64,000 nt of DNA from Nitrospinaceae bacterium UBA3496 (GCA_002377645.1 DFQF01000023.1:1-64000); one strand, 5' to 3'; shown: positions 26,500 to 35,791, numbered from the stretch's first letter. Notes: generated by a model from the letters alone, not told the origin. Program-made: numbers and translations.

Positions 26500-27531
26500 T
26501 TAATTTTTTATAATTTGAATTGGGGCTCTTCCAAAAATTTTGCCAGAAGCAAGGTCTTGAAGTGCTTGTTCTGCATCTTTCAGATCATAAGTACCAGAAA
26601 TCACCGGCTTTATTCTTCCGCTTCCGACCCATTCAACCGCCTCACTTAGTTCTGCTTTATTCACATATCTTGAACCAGTAACTAAAATTTCATCATCTAC
26701 AAAACGTGTAGGATCGCATTCGAAAATTTTTCCTGGTTGGAACCCTACAACCACTAACACTCCTGTCCGTGAAACCGAACTAAAGCTTTTAGGCAAAGTC
26801 AAATCTGTGCCAACCAATTCCAAAACAGCATCCGCGCCTATTCCTTCGGTTATTTCAAGAACTTCATCAGCAAAATCCTTTTTAGCACTATTGACTATAT
26901 GATCTGCCCCTAAATCTTTAGCAGAAGAAAGTTTCTGATCATCAATATCCACAGCAATGACGTTTGCTCCAAATGCTTTTGCAATCTGAACCGCATGAAT
27001 CCCGACGCCTCCACATGCACCGACTATCAAAACAGTTTGCCCAGGCTGAATCTTTGCTCTAGTTTTAAGAGCCTTCAAAGGAGTTGCTACTGGGCTTACA
27101 ATTGTGGTTGCCAAAGCAAAATCGATGCCATCAGGAAGAAAGCATAGATTTTCTTCAGGTACTGCGACATATTCTGCATAACCACCATTAGTATGTGCAC
27201 CAATGTATCCCTTAAAATTCAGGCACAAAGTATTTCTACCCACTTGACAAAATTTACAATGTCCACAAGTAAGATAAGGGTGAACTACAACCTTGCTTCC
27301 TTCTTGAAAATGTTCCACTCCTTTTCCCACTGAAACAATTTCTCCGGCAATCTCATGTCCAAGAATGAGCGGCAAGTTTCCTCCTGCCCTTCCATCTCTA
27401 ATGGTCACATCGAATTGATCAGGAGCACAAGCATATACACGTACAATTACTTCTGAATACCTAGGTTCAGGATCAGGAATTTCCTCAAAAGATAATTCCT
27501 CTCCCCACTTTTTTAGAACCATAGCTTTCAT
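26500..27531 (-). CDS. Zinc-dependent alcohol dehydrogenase (medium-chain family)
   Basis: 343 residues. GHEIAGEIVSVGKG near residue 59 gives catalytic zinc ligands, and TCGHCKFCQVGRNTLC near 88-104 is the four-Cys structural zinc site. The Rossmann nucleotide turn is VGACGGVGIHAVQIA near 170. It should oxidise an alcohol or reduce a carbonyl with NAD(P). GGAG precedes the ATG. The gene sits between an acyl-CoA dehydrogenase and a cupin gene, spacing 16 and 21 bases. Confidence 0.92.
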   Translation of the reverse strand: MKAMVLKKWGEELSFEEIPDPEPRYSEVIVRVYACAPDQFDVTIRDGRAGGNLPLILGHEIAGEIVSVGKGVEHFQEGSKVVVHPYLTCGHCKFCQVGRNTLCLNFKGYIGAHTNGGYAEYVAVPEENLCFLPDGIDFALATTIVSPVATPLKALKTRAKIQPGQTVLIVGACGGVGIHAVQIAKAFGANVIAVDIDDQKLSSAKDLGADHIVNSAKKDFADEVLEITEGIGADAVLELVGTDLTLPKSFSSVSRTGVLVVVGFQPGKIFECDPTRFVDDEILVTGSRYVNKAELSEAVEWVGSGRIKPVISGTYDLKDAEQALQDLASGKIFGRAPIQIIKN

Positions 27532-27547
27532 TCAAAATTTCTCCAGA

Positions 27548-28765
27548 TTAAATAGAACCTGCAAATTTTTCTCCAGCAATTAGCCTCCCTAGTTTCCATC
27601 TACCGGTATCATTAAGACCATCTATGTGATAACACATCATAGCATCTCGCATATGTCTTTCTGCAGAATGAGTTGTCATGTAGCCATTCCCACCGAAGAT
27701 ATTCATAGCACTAGAACAAACTTGTGGAGCCATGTCGCCAGTAAAAATCTTAACTCTCATTCCCTCTTTATGGTCATACTCTCCTTCAGATGCATTGTCT
27801 GCATGCCACGCAGCCTTCCAAATTGCATCTCTAGCAGCAGAAATAGATATGTACATATCTGCTATACGTTGACGAATTTCATCGTGTTCGATTATGGGAG
27901 ACCCACCTTGAACACGAACTTTGGCATAATCGATAGCATCCTCATAAGCTGCACGTGCAATACCTAATCCAAAAGTTGCAGTTGTTGGAGAGTGCCTCGA
28001 GAAAACTCTTGACATATAGGGAAGACCATCATTAACTTCGCTTAACCTCCATTCGTCAGGCACTTCAGCATCTTCGTAAATCATCTCGCCGTTCATAAGT
28101 AACCTGCATCCCATCTTTCCGTGCACAACTCCTCTTGTAAACCCATCTAACTCATCAGGCATAATAAATAGAGTTACGCCCTCATTAACTGGAACATTCG
28201 AATCAGTCCTAGCACATAAAAAATTGATATTACTCATTGCAGCACAAGCAATAAAATGTTTTTTCCCGTTCAATACCCAGTTATTACCGTTCTGTACCGC
28301 GGATAATTTCATCCCTCCATCAATATTGCTTGCGGGACGAATATTATCAGTTCCATGATCGGGTTCAGTCATTCCGATTGCCATAGTACTTGTGTCCACA
28401 TCCATAAAGCGTGGCAAGAATTCTTTTCTTTGTTCTTCAGTCGTATGTTCACATAACATCTTCGCAAGCTTCCATCCTTGATGTATTACGGCACCAAAAC
28501 CTGCTTCCCCAGCTACAAGTTCTTCTAATAAAACTACATGATCAAAAATACCCAAACCTTCACCACCCATTTCCTTAGGAACCGTCAATGTTCTTATTCC
28601 TTCTTTTGATGCTTTTCTTAAAGTATCAAATGGAAATGGATTGGAGGGGTCTATTCCATTCAGCCGATCCCATTCCTGCGCATTCGGCTTCAATTCAATT
28701 CTTGCAAATTCTGCAACTTTCGACTGCCAATTTTTAAGGTTCTCATCAAGATTATAATCAACCAT
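27548..28765 (-). CDS. Acyl-CoA dehydrogenase family protein
   Basis: 405 residues with the three-part ACAD fold. GMTEPDHGTDN near residue 130 and NGKKHFIACAAMSNINFL near 168 contact the flavin; FGGNGYMTTHSAERHMRDA near 363 is the C-terminal hallmark. At the position of the catalytic Glu of most ACADs (IYEGT) this protein reads YHIDGLND, an Asp. The base may be Asp or lie elsewhere, as in isovaleryl- and long-chain enzymes. GGGAGAG precedes the ATG. It is followed by the alcohol dehydrogenase and preceded by 3-hydroxyacyl-CoA dehydrogenase, forming a beta-oxidation-like set. Confidence 0.9.
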   Translation of the reverse strand: MVDYNLDENLKNWQSKVAEFARIELKPNAQEWDRLNGIDPSNPFPFDTLRKASKEGIRTLTVPKEMGGEGLGIFDHVVLLEELVAGEAGFGAVIHQGWKLAKMLCEHTTEEQRKEFLPRFMDVDTSTMAIGMTEPDHGTDNIRPASNIDGGMKLSAVQNGNNWVLNGKKHFIACAAMSNINFLCARTDSNVPVNEGVTLFIMPDELDGFTRGVVHGKMGCRLLMNGEMIYEDAEVPDEWRLSEVNDGLPYMSRVFSRHSPTTATFGLGIARAAYEDAIDYAKVRVQGGSPIIEHDEIRQRIADMYISISAARDAIWKAAWHADNASEGEYDHKEGMRVKIFTGDMAPQVCSSAMNIFGGNGYMTTHSAERHMRDAMMCYHIDGLNDTGRWKLGRLIAGEKFAGSI

Positions 28766-28789
28766 TTATGACTCTCCCAATAATTTGTA

Positions 28790-29767
28790 TCATGGCAAAC
28801 TTCTATCATTCATCTCTGGAAAATTTGGATCATTAGCGTCATGAATCCATCGAGCAAGTTCTTTGTTCCTTGCCAACATTATTTCGTTAATATCTTCTTT
28901 TTCCCATTTATAAAAGCCTAACCCACTTTTTACTCCAAGGGCACCTTCTTTTAAGAAATCTTCTAAAATCTTCGAATTTACTCTTTCATGATTCAAGTGA
29001 GGCTGAATATTTTTATGCACATCAGAAATAACATCAGTTCCTGAAAAATCGGACAACATCAAAACTCCCAAAACAGGAAAAAGTCTTGATATAGATCTAA
29101 AAACTTTATCTACTGATTCAACCGTCGCCGAACCTTCCTGTATAATATGAAAAGCCTCTCTTCTCAAAGCAGTTGTTAATCTGACCCCAATATGACCTAT
29201 TGTCTCCTTACAAACCACGGGTGTCTTACCAACCCCCCTTAGAATCTCAATTGTTTTAGACAAAGTTGCATCACTCGTCTTATCACCTGGAACAACTTCT
29301 ACGACTGGCATCAAAAATGGAGGAGTATAACTATGAGTAACAATACATCGCTCTGGATTTTGAAGTCCTTCTACAATTTCAGAAAGCAGAAGACCTGAAG
29401 TTTCACTCGCAAGAATCACATCAGGAGATGCAATAGAATCCATTTCAGAAAAAATCTTCTTTTTCAAATCTAGTTTTTCACTTGTCGACTCTATTATGAA
29501 ATCGCTTTCTTGGACTACATTTTTAAAATCATTTTCAAAAGAAATCAACGAAAGAATCTCTTGTTTTTTACTGTCAGAAAACAACCCAATGTGTGTGCTA
29601 AGTTCCAAACTCTTAGAAAGTAGTTCTATTGCTCTTTCCGTTCCATCTTTTGAACGATTGAAAACCAATACTCTATAACCAAATTGGGCAAATTGAAGTG
29701 CAACTCCATGACCTACGTATCCACCTCCTATAACACCGACTTTTTTTACAGTTCGAAAAGTTGCCAA
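28790..29767 (-). CDS. 3-hydroxyacyl-CoA dehydrogenase family protein
   Basis: 325 residues. The NAD-binding site GVIGGGYVGHGVALQFAQFGYRV is near residue 11, the catalytic His is in IVTHSYTPPFLMPVVEVVPG near 140, and the C-terminal helical domain contains GLGFYKWEKE. It starts at TTG with AGGGG upstream. It would oxidise a 3-hydroxyacyl-CoA or a related free hydroxy acid. Neighbours on both sides are acyl-CoA dehydrogenase and MmgE/PrpD genes on the same strand, consistent with one catabolic transcript. Confidence 0.9.
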   Translation of the reverse strand: MATFRTVKKVGVIGGGYVGHGVALQFAQFGYRVLVFNRSKDGTERAIELLSKSLELSTHIGLFSDSKKQEILSLISFENDFKNVVQESDFIIESTSEKLDLKKKIFSEMDSIASPDVILASETSGLLLSEIVEGLQNPERCIVTHSYTPPFLMPVVEVVPGDKTSDATLSKTIEILRGVGKTPVVCKETIGHIGVRLTTALRREAFHIIQEGSATVESVDKVFRSISRLFPVLGVLMLSDFSGTDVISDVHKNIQPHLNHERVNSKILEDFLKEGALGVKSGLGFYKWEKEDINEIMLARNKELARWIHDANDPNFPEMNDRSLP

Positions 29768-29800
29768 GGCAAATACCCCTTTTTTAGAAAATAATGTGGA

Positions 29801-31171
29801 TTAGCCTATAGAAGAAAGTGATGCCGTTAAGTCCACAATACTTGCTTCTTTCTCAATATTTTTCACCATATCAATAACTTTATTCGCAGTTTCATTGTCG
29901 AGAAGACCATCTACACAGTCTCTAAATTTTAATTCTACTTCTTCTAGAGACAAAGGCATTTCTGCTTTCCCCCGAGAGGTGTAAACAGTTCTCTCATACA
30001 ACTTTCCATTCTTTGAAACAACTTTCAACAAAGTTGGTTTAGGCAGAGGGTGTTCCCACTCTAATTCACTATCAACCTTCACATCAATTTTATTCATAAA
30101 TTTTTGAATATACGGATCGTTTACTTGTTCGTCTGTGAAAGTTTTTATTGTTAAATTACCATCTCTAAGGACTCTTGAGAGGATATATTCTGCAGAAAAT
30201 TTTCCTTGCAACCCAGTTTTTGGTTTATGATAACTCAAGTTAAGATAGCCACTTTCTAGCAAACCTACCTCAATTGATTGTACATCCTCAATCTTCAAGT
30301 CTTCTTCTCTGATGATCGAAAACATTCCTTCAATTGCGTTATGTGAAGACATGCAACAGGGGTAAGGTTTAATATCTACTCCGGGGAATTCAAAACAAAA
30401 TGGATTGCCTAAACTACCTATAAAATCTCCTTCCTTTATTTTCTGCAATTTACTAAAAACACTTACATACCCAGAATCAGCTTCCAAAATATTTTGATTA
30501 GCAGTCATTCCAAGAGATGCTAATTCAACAGAACGAACACCTGATTCTGCTGCCATTCCAGCGTGAAATGGTTTTGTCATAGTCCCAAAATTAGCACGCA
30601 ACCCAGAAGCATGTGAGGATGCAATTCCTAAGGCAAAACAGGATTCATCAATAGAAATTTCACTGAGATGTATAGAAGAAACACAAGAGCCAATGGAACC
30701 AAGTACCGCAGTTGGATGCCATCCATTCTCATACAACTCCATATTCAACACTGCTCCCAATTTAGAAGCTACTTCAAAACCTAAAAGGTAGGCTTCCAAA
30801 AATTGTGCGCCCGAGCTTTGTTTTATTTCAGAAAGAGCTAAAGATGATGGAAAAGCTGTAACACTCCCATGACCATTTAGAAGTTTATTTGAATCATCAA
30901 AATCTAGAGCATGTCCCATTGTTCCATTTGCTAGAGCTGCAAATGTTGGAATAGTTTTAAAAGACTCACCTAAGACAGTACAATTACCAATCCCTTTTGC
31001 GTTACCCACATAATTTATAATTTTTTCTGCAACAACAGTTTTTCTACCTGCTATAGCAACTCCCAAAGTATCAAGGATCGACTTCTTAACTTCTTGAACA
31101 ACTTTGTCAGATATATTATTTAAATTAGTCTCTTTAGCGAATTCTGCCAAATCACGAGTTATGTCAGCCAC
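29801..31171 (-). CDS. MmgE/PrpD family protein
   Basis: 456 residues, the full length of the 2-methylcitrate dehydratase (PrpD) and MmgE family. Recognisable segments are SILDTLGVAIAGRKTV near residue 32, GTMGHALDFDDSN near 85 (active-site region), and KPYPCCMSSHNAIEG near 264. Members dehydrate or isomerise small tricarboxylic acids (2-methylcitrate, iminodisuccinate epimerase). It starts at GTG with AAAGGAA upstream. A propionyl-CoA synthetase lies at 41624, but no methylcitrate synthase or lyase is present, so a methylcitrate cycle is not shown. Confidence 0.9.
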   Translation of the reverse strand: MADITRDLAEFAKETNLNNISDKVVQEVKKSILDTLGVAIAGRKTVVAEKIINYVGNAKGIGNCTVLGESFKTIPTFAALANGTMGHALDFDDSNKLLNGHGSVTAFPSSLALSEIKQSSGAQFLEAYLLGFEVASKLGAVLNMELYENGWHPTAVLGSIGSCVSSIHLSEISIDESCFALGIASSHASGLRANFGTMTKPFHAGMAAESGVRSVELASLGMTANQNILEADSGYVSVFSKLQKIKEGDFIGSLGNPFCFEFPGVDIKPYPCCMSSHNAIEGMFSIIREEDLKIEDVQSIEVGLLESGYLNLSYHKPKTGLQGKFSAEYILSRVLRDGNLTIKTFTDEQVNDPYIQKFMNKIDVKVDSELEWEHPLPKPTLLKVVSKNGKLYERTVYTSRGKAEMPLSLEEVELKFRDCVDGLLDNETANKVIDMVKNIEKEASIVDLTASLSSIG

Positions 31172-31456
31172 AAGTTCCTTTCTGTCTTATAATTATTCAG
31201 GATGACTTCTACTCCTACCCATTGGGAACTAATTCTACTAAGTGACACTTATCTAACCAATTGCAAGATATGTTTTGCCCCATCGACTTAGACCAATCAT
31301 CGCTTTAAAAGAGAGGAGATTTTCATAGATACCTTTAGAAAACTCAGAGAATTTTCTGACTTGTTATGAGAATCGTTCATAGACTCAGACACTGAATTTT
31401 CTGCGAAGCATAAAATTTATTACATTAAAGCACTAAAGTGACATCTATTAAATATT
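31172..31456. other. Intergenic region, 285 bases, no gene seen
   Basis: An AT-rich stretch between the MmgE/PrpD gene start and the PPC-domain gene stop. I see no open frame with a ribosome site, no RNA gene and only a weak 5-bp hairpin (TCAGA...TCTGA near 31340-31360). It probably holds the promoter of the MmgE/PrpD operon and the end of the preceding one. Confidence 0.5.
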
Positions 31457-31894
31457 CTAGATATGCAGATGTTCATAAATTTCAAGAGTCATACCACCTT
31501 TAATAGTTCCACCATTTAAGTGTCCACACAGAACTTCCTCATTGTTTCCCGGACCACCACTTAAAGCCATATGAATATGAACATAAGGGCTTGGGCTTTC
31601 CCAATCTTCTATTTCATGAGGAAGCAATGCAGGGGGTGGCTCTTCTGGCCAACTTATAAATCCTAAAGCTATCAGTTCTCTCCAATCATCAAAACTTCTT
31701 CGATCAACATCATATCCATCCATTGTCTTAAAACCAGAAATCATTTCTGTTTGAGTTAGTGCGCCCATTAAAAAAACAGTTCCGGCCATAATCTTTTTTT
31801 CTTTTACGAACGCATTTAAAATAGGATGAAAATCATCACCTTTCTCAAACTGCAATTGAAAAATTCTTCCTAATTTTTTTTCATACGCTTTCAT
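31457..31894 (-). CDS. PPC domain (DUF296) protein
   Basis: 145 residues, the size of a stand-alone PPC (plant and prokaryote conserved) domain. It begins LGRIFQLQFEKGDDFHPILNAFVKEKKI, continues GTVFLMGALTQTEM, and contains the metal-ligand triad region PYVHIHMALSGG with CGHLNGG. The family is trimeric; bacterial members bind zinc or copper at the His residues and have no firm enzymatic role. AAGGAGAAG precedes the ATG. It follows the acyl-CoA dehydrogenase gene at 31927 by 32 bases. Confidence 0.88.
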   Translation of the reverse strand: MKAYEKKLGRIFQLQFEKGDDFHPILNAFVKEKKIMAGTVFLMGALTQTEMISGFKTMDGYDVDRRSFDDWRELIALGFISWPEEPPPALLPHEIEDWESPSPYVHIHMALSGGPGNNEEVLCGHLNGGTIKGGMTLEIYEHLHI

Positions 31895-31926
31895 TTCTTC
31901 TCCTTTTGAAATCTTCCACTTTTTTT

Positions 31927-33105
31927 CTAAAGATCAGGCATAGCCTTCATAAGATTAACCTGATTGGTACTACCCATATGAAACAATTGAATTGCGTCCC
32001 TATATACTTTTTCAACTGGAGCTTCCGTCATAACGCCCATACCACCCCAAATTTCTACAGTTTTTGTTGCAATATAATTTAAAGCCTCTACAGTAAATGC
32101 CTTCGTAACACGAGCTAGTTTGGGATCATCATCAATTCCATTATCTATACTGCAAGCAGACCTCCAAAGCATAGAACGTGAAGCCTCAAGTCGAGTAAAC
32201 ATTTCAAGGAGAAGCGTAGAAATAATTTGATGTTCAATTATCGGCTTCCCGCCCTGGACTCTTTCTCTTGCATATTCAAGAGCTAGTTCATAAGATCTCT
32301 TTGCTATTCCTAATGCAGTCGCAGTTGCCTCCACCGTTCCAATATTTACCACAGCCTTTCTACTAGAGTGAAATTTACCTTCTTCTCCCAAACGGTCACT
32401 AACAGGAACTCTAAGATTATTTACAATGACTTCATTCTGCGGATATAAACGAAGACCTACTTTGTCATGTAGACGTCCTATCTCTAGTCCATCTTGGGGA
32501 GGAAAAACCATAAACCCAGTAACCCCTTCTGTCCAAGGTACTGTTTTATCTGTTCTTGCAAGAATAGAAATATATTTGCACTGTGCAGAAAGTGCTATGT
32601 AATGTTTCATACCGTTTAGAACGTAAAAATCTCCGTCTCGGACAGCTGAAAGCATGGGTCCAGCTGAAATTTTTTTATCGTAAGGAACTGAATTATCACT
32701 GCCTGAGTTTGGTTCTGTAAGACCTATTCCAATACAATATCTTGGATCTTTTACATAATCAGGAAGGATTCTTGCAATCTGCTCCTCAGATGCAGCTGCT
32801 AGAATTCCAGAAATACCCTTCCAATTATGACTATAGACCTTCGAAACAGCAGCTTCTCCAGCAGACAATTCCTCAATCACAAGAACTTGAGTTAATACAC
32901 TAGCACCATGCCCTCCATGCTCTTTTGGAACAGCTAAATTATTAAATCCTAATTTAGAACCCTTTTCTACAAGATCCCAGGGAAACACATCTTCTCCATC
33001 AGGAAGACGATCAAGTTCAGCACAATTTGGAATCAATTCATCTCTAGCAAAGTCACGAGCTAACTTCTGGAGCCCTTTTTGCTCTTCACTCAAATGGAAA
33101 TCCAT
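31927..33105 (-). CDS. Acyl-CoA dehydrogenase family protein
   Basis: 392 residues, a paralogue of the gene at 27548. Flavin-site segments GIGLTEPNSGSDN near residue 122 and LNGMKHYIALSAQ near 160 are intact, as is IWGGMGVMTEAPVEKVYRDA near 352. Where most ACADs carry the catalytic Glu (YEGT) it reads FHMGSTNQ, with no acidic residue, so either the base is elsewhere or the reaction differs. GGAGG precedes the ATG. The 118-base gap to the divergent RidA gene holds the control region for both. Confidence 0.88.
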   Translation of the reverse strand: MDFHLSEEQKGLQKLARDFARDELIPNCAELDRLPDGEDVFPWDLVEKGSKLGFNNLAVPKEHGGHGASVLTQVLVIEELSAGEAAVSKVYSHNWKGISGILAAASEEQIARILPDYVKDPRYCIGIGLTEPNSGSDNSVPYDKKISAGPMLSAVRDGDFYVLNGMKHYIALSAQCKYISILARTDKTVPWTEGVTGFMVFPPQDGLEIGRLHDKVGLRLYPQNEVIVNNLRVPVSDRLGEEGKFHSSRKAVVNIGTVEATATALGIAKRSYELALEYARERVQGGKPIIEHQIISTLLLEMFTRLEASRSMLWRSACSIDNGIDDDPKLARVTKAFTVEALNYIATKTVEIWGGMGVMTEAPVEKVYRDAIQLFHMGSTNQVNLMKAMPDL

Positions 33106-33158
33106 TTTACCTCCAAAGAAAACACAAAAACAGATAAATATAGTAATATGAATAATAC

Positions 33159-33174
33159 TTATCTTATCAGATAA
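33159..33174. promoter_or_regulatory. Possible operator palindrome
   Basis: TTATCT-TATC-AGATAA, a 6-bp inverted repeat in the divergent gap between the acyl-CoA dehydrogenase and RidA genes. It may be a regulator site, but in AT-rich DNA such a repeat can arise by chance. Confidence 0.25.
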
Positions 33175-33223
33175 AAATTATTTGGGGAAATTTCCCAGAA
33201 AAATCAAAATTAAGGAGAAAACT

Positions 33224-33652
33224 ATGCCGAAAACATTAGAGAGATTACATTGGAAAGATGCCCCAGATATATGGGCCCCCTTTATTCCCATTATTAAAGT
33301 GAAAGGTGGAACAACAATATATCTTGCAGGAACAACTGCAGCCCCTATGTATCACCATCATCCACACCGACCAGAAGAATTCGAATCTATTCCTGATGAT
33401 ATGGAGGGGCAAGCAAACGAAATTATGAATAAAATAAAAAAGAGTCTAGAAACCGCTGGAGGTTCTCTCAAGGATGTAGTCTCTGCAACTAGATACCTAA
33501 AAAACATGCAAGATCAAGATGTCTTAAATAAAATCTGGGAAGAAAATTTTGGGGAGAATAGACCTACAACAACTACGGTTGAAATTTCAACATTAGCAGC
33601 ACATCCAAAACTTCTTCTCGAGGTTACAGTAACTGCCGTAATAGATGAATAA
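33224..33652 (+). CDS. RidA/YjgF/Rid family protein
   Basis: 142 residues. The Rid trimer fold is recognised by TTIYLAGTTA near residue 30, ANEIMNKIKKSLETAGGSLKDVVSATRYLK near 66-95, and ENRPTTTTVEISTLAAHPKLLLEVTVTAV near the end; the conserved Arg of the active cleft is in NRPTTTT. Members hydrolyse reactive enamines and imines from PLP enzymes or act in degradation pathways. ATG 33224 follows AAGGAG by 6 bases, which favours it over an earlier frame start at 33182. Its stop codon is one base from the stop of the convergent hydrolase gene. Confidence 0.88.
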   Translation: MPKTLERLHWKDAPDIWAPFIPIIKVKGGTTIYLAGTTAAPMYHHHPHRPEEFESIPDDMEGQANEIMNKIKKSLETAGGSLKDVVSATRYLKNMQDQDVLNKIWEENFGENRPTTTTVEISTLAAHPKLLLEVTVTAVIDE

Positions 33653-33653
33653 A

Positions 33654-34646
33654 TTAAGAAGAATTTAAAAAATTATGAATGGTAGAGAGGAATTCCCCTC
33701 TTCTGTGCTCAAGTTCCATATAGTGAGTACCTTCACTGAACACAATATATTCTCTCCCTTTACTATTTTTTAATTTCTGGAAAAGTCCCCAAGCTTCCTC
33801 ATGATTGGCCGCCCCGTCGTAATCTCCATAGATCAAAAGAACGGGGCACGTTACCTTGGAAGCATTATAAAGGGGTTTATTTAAAACACGATCATAGGCA
33901 TCCAGCAACGAACCATTTGAAATTCTTACTGCTGGTATATTTTTAGGATGTTGCTCAGTCTCCGTCTTGAACATCTCTTCAAAATACTTCTCTACGATTT
34001 TTTTGTCTCTCCACTGAAAATGTTTGTTTCCCGGAATGTGTCCCCACCATCTTTTCTTCAAATCTTTCTCCGTACACCAACTCCATGCACCCTTTCTTTC
34101 ATCCCATTTACCTGGAATCTTAGGATTTTCAAAAGAAGTTGCTCTTTTTGAATTATGATATGAATAGTAAGGAGCATATAAAACCAATTTATGTACTTTG
34201 CTAGGATTAGATGCTGCAAAAGCAGCAGAAAGAGTAGTCCCCCATGAACGACCTAAAAGACTTATTTTTCTTATCTTTTTCTTTTTGAGAATAAAATTCA
34301 CAACCGAAGCAATATCTTTTATCGCTTCTTTCCCTCTTATTACAGGAGGATTTTTTAAAGGGTCCTCTAAAAATTCCTTTGGTCTAGAAGAAAAACCAAA
34401 ACCCCGAACTGAAAGTGTGAATACATTCATACCTTTCCCTGCATGGTAATCCATCCAGGAATATCCCGGCACTGGCAGATCAAATGCTATTGGGCCTGCA
34501 CCAATCCTTCCATGACACATTAATAAAGTTTCTGAATTTGTAAATTTTCTTTTTCCCTTTAGACGTTTCTCTCGAACATGTAATTTAATTTCGGGATCTT
34601 GAGAGTCGATTAAATAGTCTTTTGTAATAATTTCAGGGGAAGGCAT
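33654..34646 (-). CDS. Alpha/beta hydrolase
   Basis: 330 residues. The nucleophile elbow is GRSWGTT near residue 137 (GxSxG), the acid is in IYGDYDGAANHEE near 275, and the His in SEGTHYMELEHR near 308, giving the full Ser-Asp-His triad. An oxyanion-loop segment (CHGRIGAG) is near residue 45. ATG 34646 is chosen because GGAG lies 9 bases upstream; a TTG at 34661 is in frame. Serine esterases and C-C hydrolases share this pattern. It is convergent with the RidA gene with no terminator between. Confidence 0.87.
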   Translation of the reverse strand: MPSPEIITKDYLIDSQDPEIKLHVREKRLKGKRKFTNSETLLMCHGRIGAGPIAFDLPVPGYSWMDYHAGKGMNVFTLSVRGFGFSSRPKEFLEDPLKNPPVIRGKEAIKDIASVVNFILKKKKIRKISLLGRSWGTTLSAAFAASNPSKVHKLVLYAPYYSYHNSKRATSFENPKIPGKWDERKGAWSWCTEKDLKKRWWGHIPGNKHFQWRDKKIVEKYFEEMFKTETEQHPKNIPAVRISNGSLLDAYDRVLNKPLYNASKVTCPVLLIYGDYDGAANHEEAWGLFQKLKNSKGREYIVFSEGTHYMELEHRRGEFLSTIHNFLNSS

Positions 34647-34675
34647 AACTGAGAACTCCAAAAAATAATACAGCT

Positions 34676-34761
34676 TGGTGCCCGGAGCCAGAGTCGAACT
34701 GGCACGAGGTCGCCCTCGCAGGATTTTAAGTCCTGTGTGTCTACCATTTCACCACCCGGGC
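34676..34761 (-). tRNA. tRNA-Leu (anticodon UAA)
   Basis: A complete class II cloverleaf: acceptor GCCCGGG/TCCGGGC, anticodon stem CAGGA-CTTAAAA-TCCTG with anticodon TAA, a variable arm (CGAGGGCGACCTCG region), and T arm GCCAG-TTCGACT-CTGGC. The terminal CCA is encoded at 34678-34676. It lies between the alpha/beta hydrolase gene and a 180-base AT-rich gap before the SEL1 gene. Confidence 0.97.
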
Positions 34762-34943
34762 ACTTCGCCTAAAACATAAATTACAAATAGTCGCAACTTT
34801 TTGCAATAGATAGACCTTACATTTGACATCGGAAACCTAACATAAAATTTAAGGGCATTCACATAACAATCAAAAAGATTTCATATTTTATTCATTCTTA
34901 AAAATTATTCTTTCTTTAACTACTCTCTCAAACGAGGACTAAA

Positions 34944-35660
34944 ATACTTAAAATAGGATCTCTTTCTCTCATTTTTTTATTCGCTACCATCAATATCGTA
35001 GAAAGCAAAAATCTCAAAAATGTAAACAAAGAATTACATTCTAAGCTTTGGGAAGTTCAAGATAAAATGAGAGAATATGGAATTAAAAAAGGAGAGATTC
35101 CAGCAGGATATCTCCATATGCTGAAAGAAATTATTCCCCCCATAATTAAATTGGCAAAAAACCGCGACGACCACGCACAATTTAGTTTAGGAGAAATTTA
35201 CTTCACTGGACTGGGACTACCCCGAAACTACAAGAAAGCGATCTACTGGTTCCGTAAATCTGCCAAACAGGGGAATACTTATGCCATGATCAATTTGGGG
35301 AGAATATTCTTAGATGGAAAAGTGGGTCACCCAAATCAGCAAAAGGCTTTCGGTTGGTTTTCAAAAGCCTTCCCAAAAACGACTGGTCTTAAAAGACTAT
35401 ACATAAAAGTACCAAAAACAAAAAAAGACCATGATTTTGACACTCTTATAACACTCAATGATTTTTACCATAGTGTATGCAGAGGAATGGGAGGTCTAAC
35501 AAGCAATTGGGGATGCGAAAGAAGATCAAAAACGAGTATTAAACTCAATAGGTTGGGGCTTTGTCTTGGAAAGTATACTCTGGAAAATACAAAAACAGAA
35601 TATATGATGATACTTAGAAATAAATGGATACCATGCAGATACAAGGAATTAGTTGATTAG
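34944..35660 (+). CDS. SEL1-repeat protein with signal peptide, apparent ATA start and a possibly damaged C-terminus
   Basis: The frame from 34944 gives a signal-peptide-like N-terminus (LKIGSLSLIFLFATINIVES), then a linker and two SEL1 repeats (AQFSLGEIYFTGLGLPRNYKKAIYWFRKSA and the next unit, about residues 78-145). No ATG, GTG or TTG opens this frame before ATG 35067, which would delete the signal peptide. GAGGA lies 5-6 bases before the ATA at 34944, so an AUA start, or an ATG mutated to ATA, is likely. Beyond about residue 145 the sequence loses repeat character, suggesting a frameshift. SEL1 proteins are exported scaffolds. Partners are unknown. Confidence 0.45.
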   Translation: MLKIGSLSLIFLFATINIVESKNLKNVNKELHSKLWEVQDKMREYGIKKGEIPAGYLHMLKEIIPPIIKLAKNRDDHAQFSLGEIYFTGLGLPRNYKKAIYWFRKSAKQGNTYAMINLGRIFLDGKVGHPNQQKAFGWFSKAFPKTTGLKRLYIKVPKTKKDHDFDTLITLNDFYHSVCRGMGGLTSNWGCERRSKTSIKLNRLGLCLGKYTLENTKTEYMMILRNKWIPCRYKELVD

Positions 35661-35791
35661 GATGAGATGAAATTATTTTACCATTGCAATGTGTGTGCTA
35701 ACCAATATCAAAAATCTGATACAATATTCGAATAATTTATATAGAACATCTATTCCTTAGGAATAAAGTAAATTTTTTTGAGATATATCGC

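Noticed and set aside
29801..31171. Methylcitrate cycle gene prpD linked with the propionyl-CoA synthetase at 41624
   Set aside because: The two genes are 10 kb apart and no methylcitrate synthase or methylisocitrate lyase is present, so the MmgE/PrpD protein is left without a specific reaction.
34676..34761. tRNA-Leu as an attachment site of a mobile element
   Set aside because: No integrase, transposase, terminal inverted repeat or copy of the tRNA end was found in the window.
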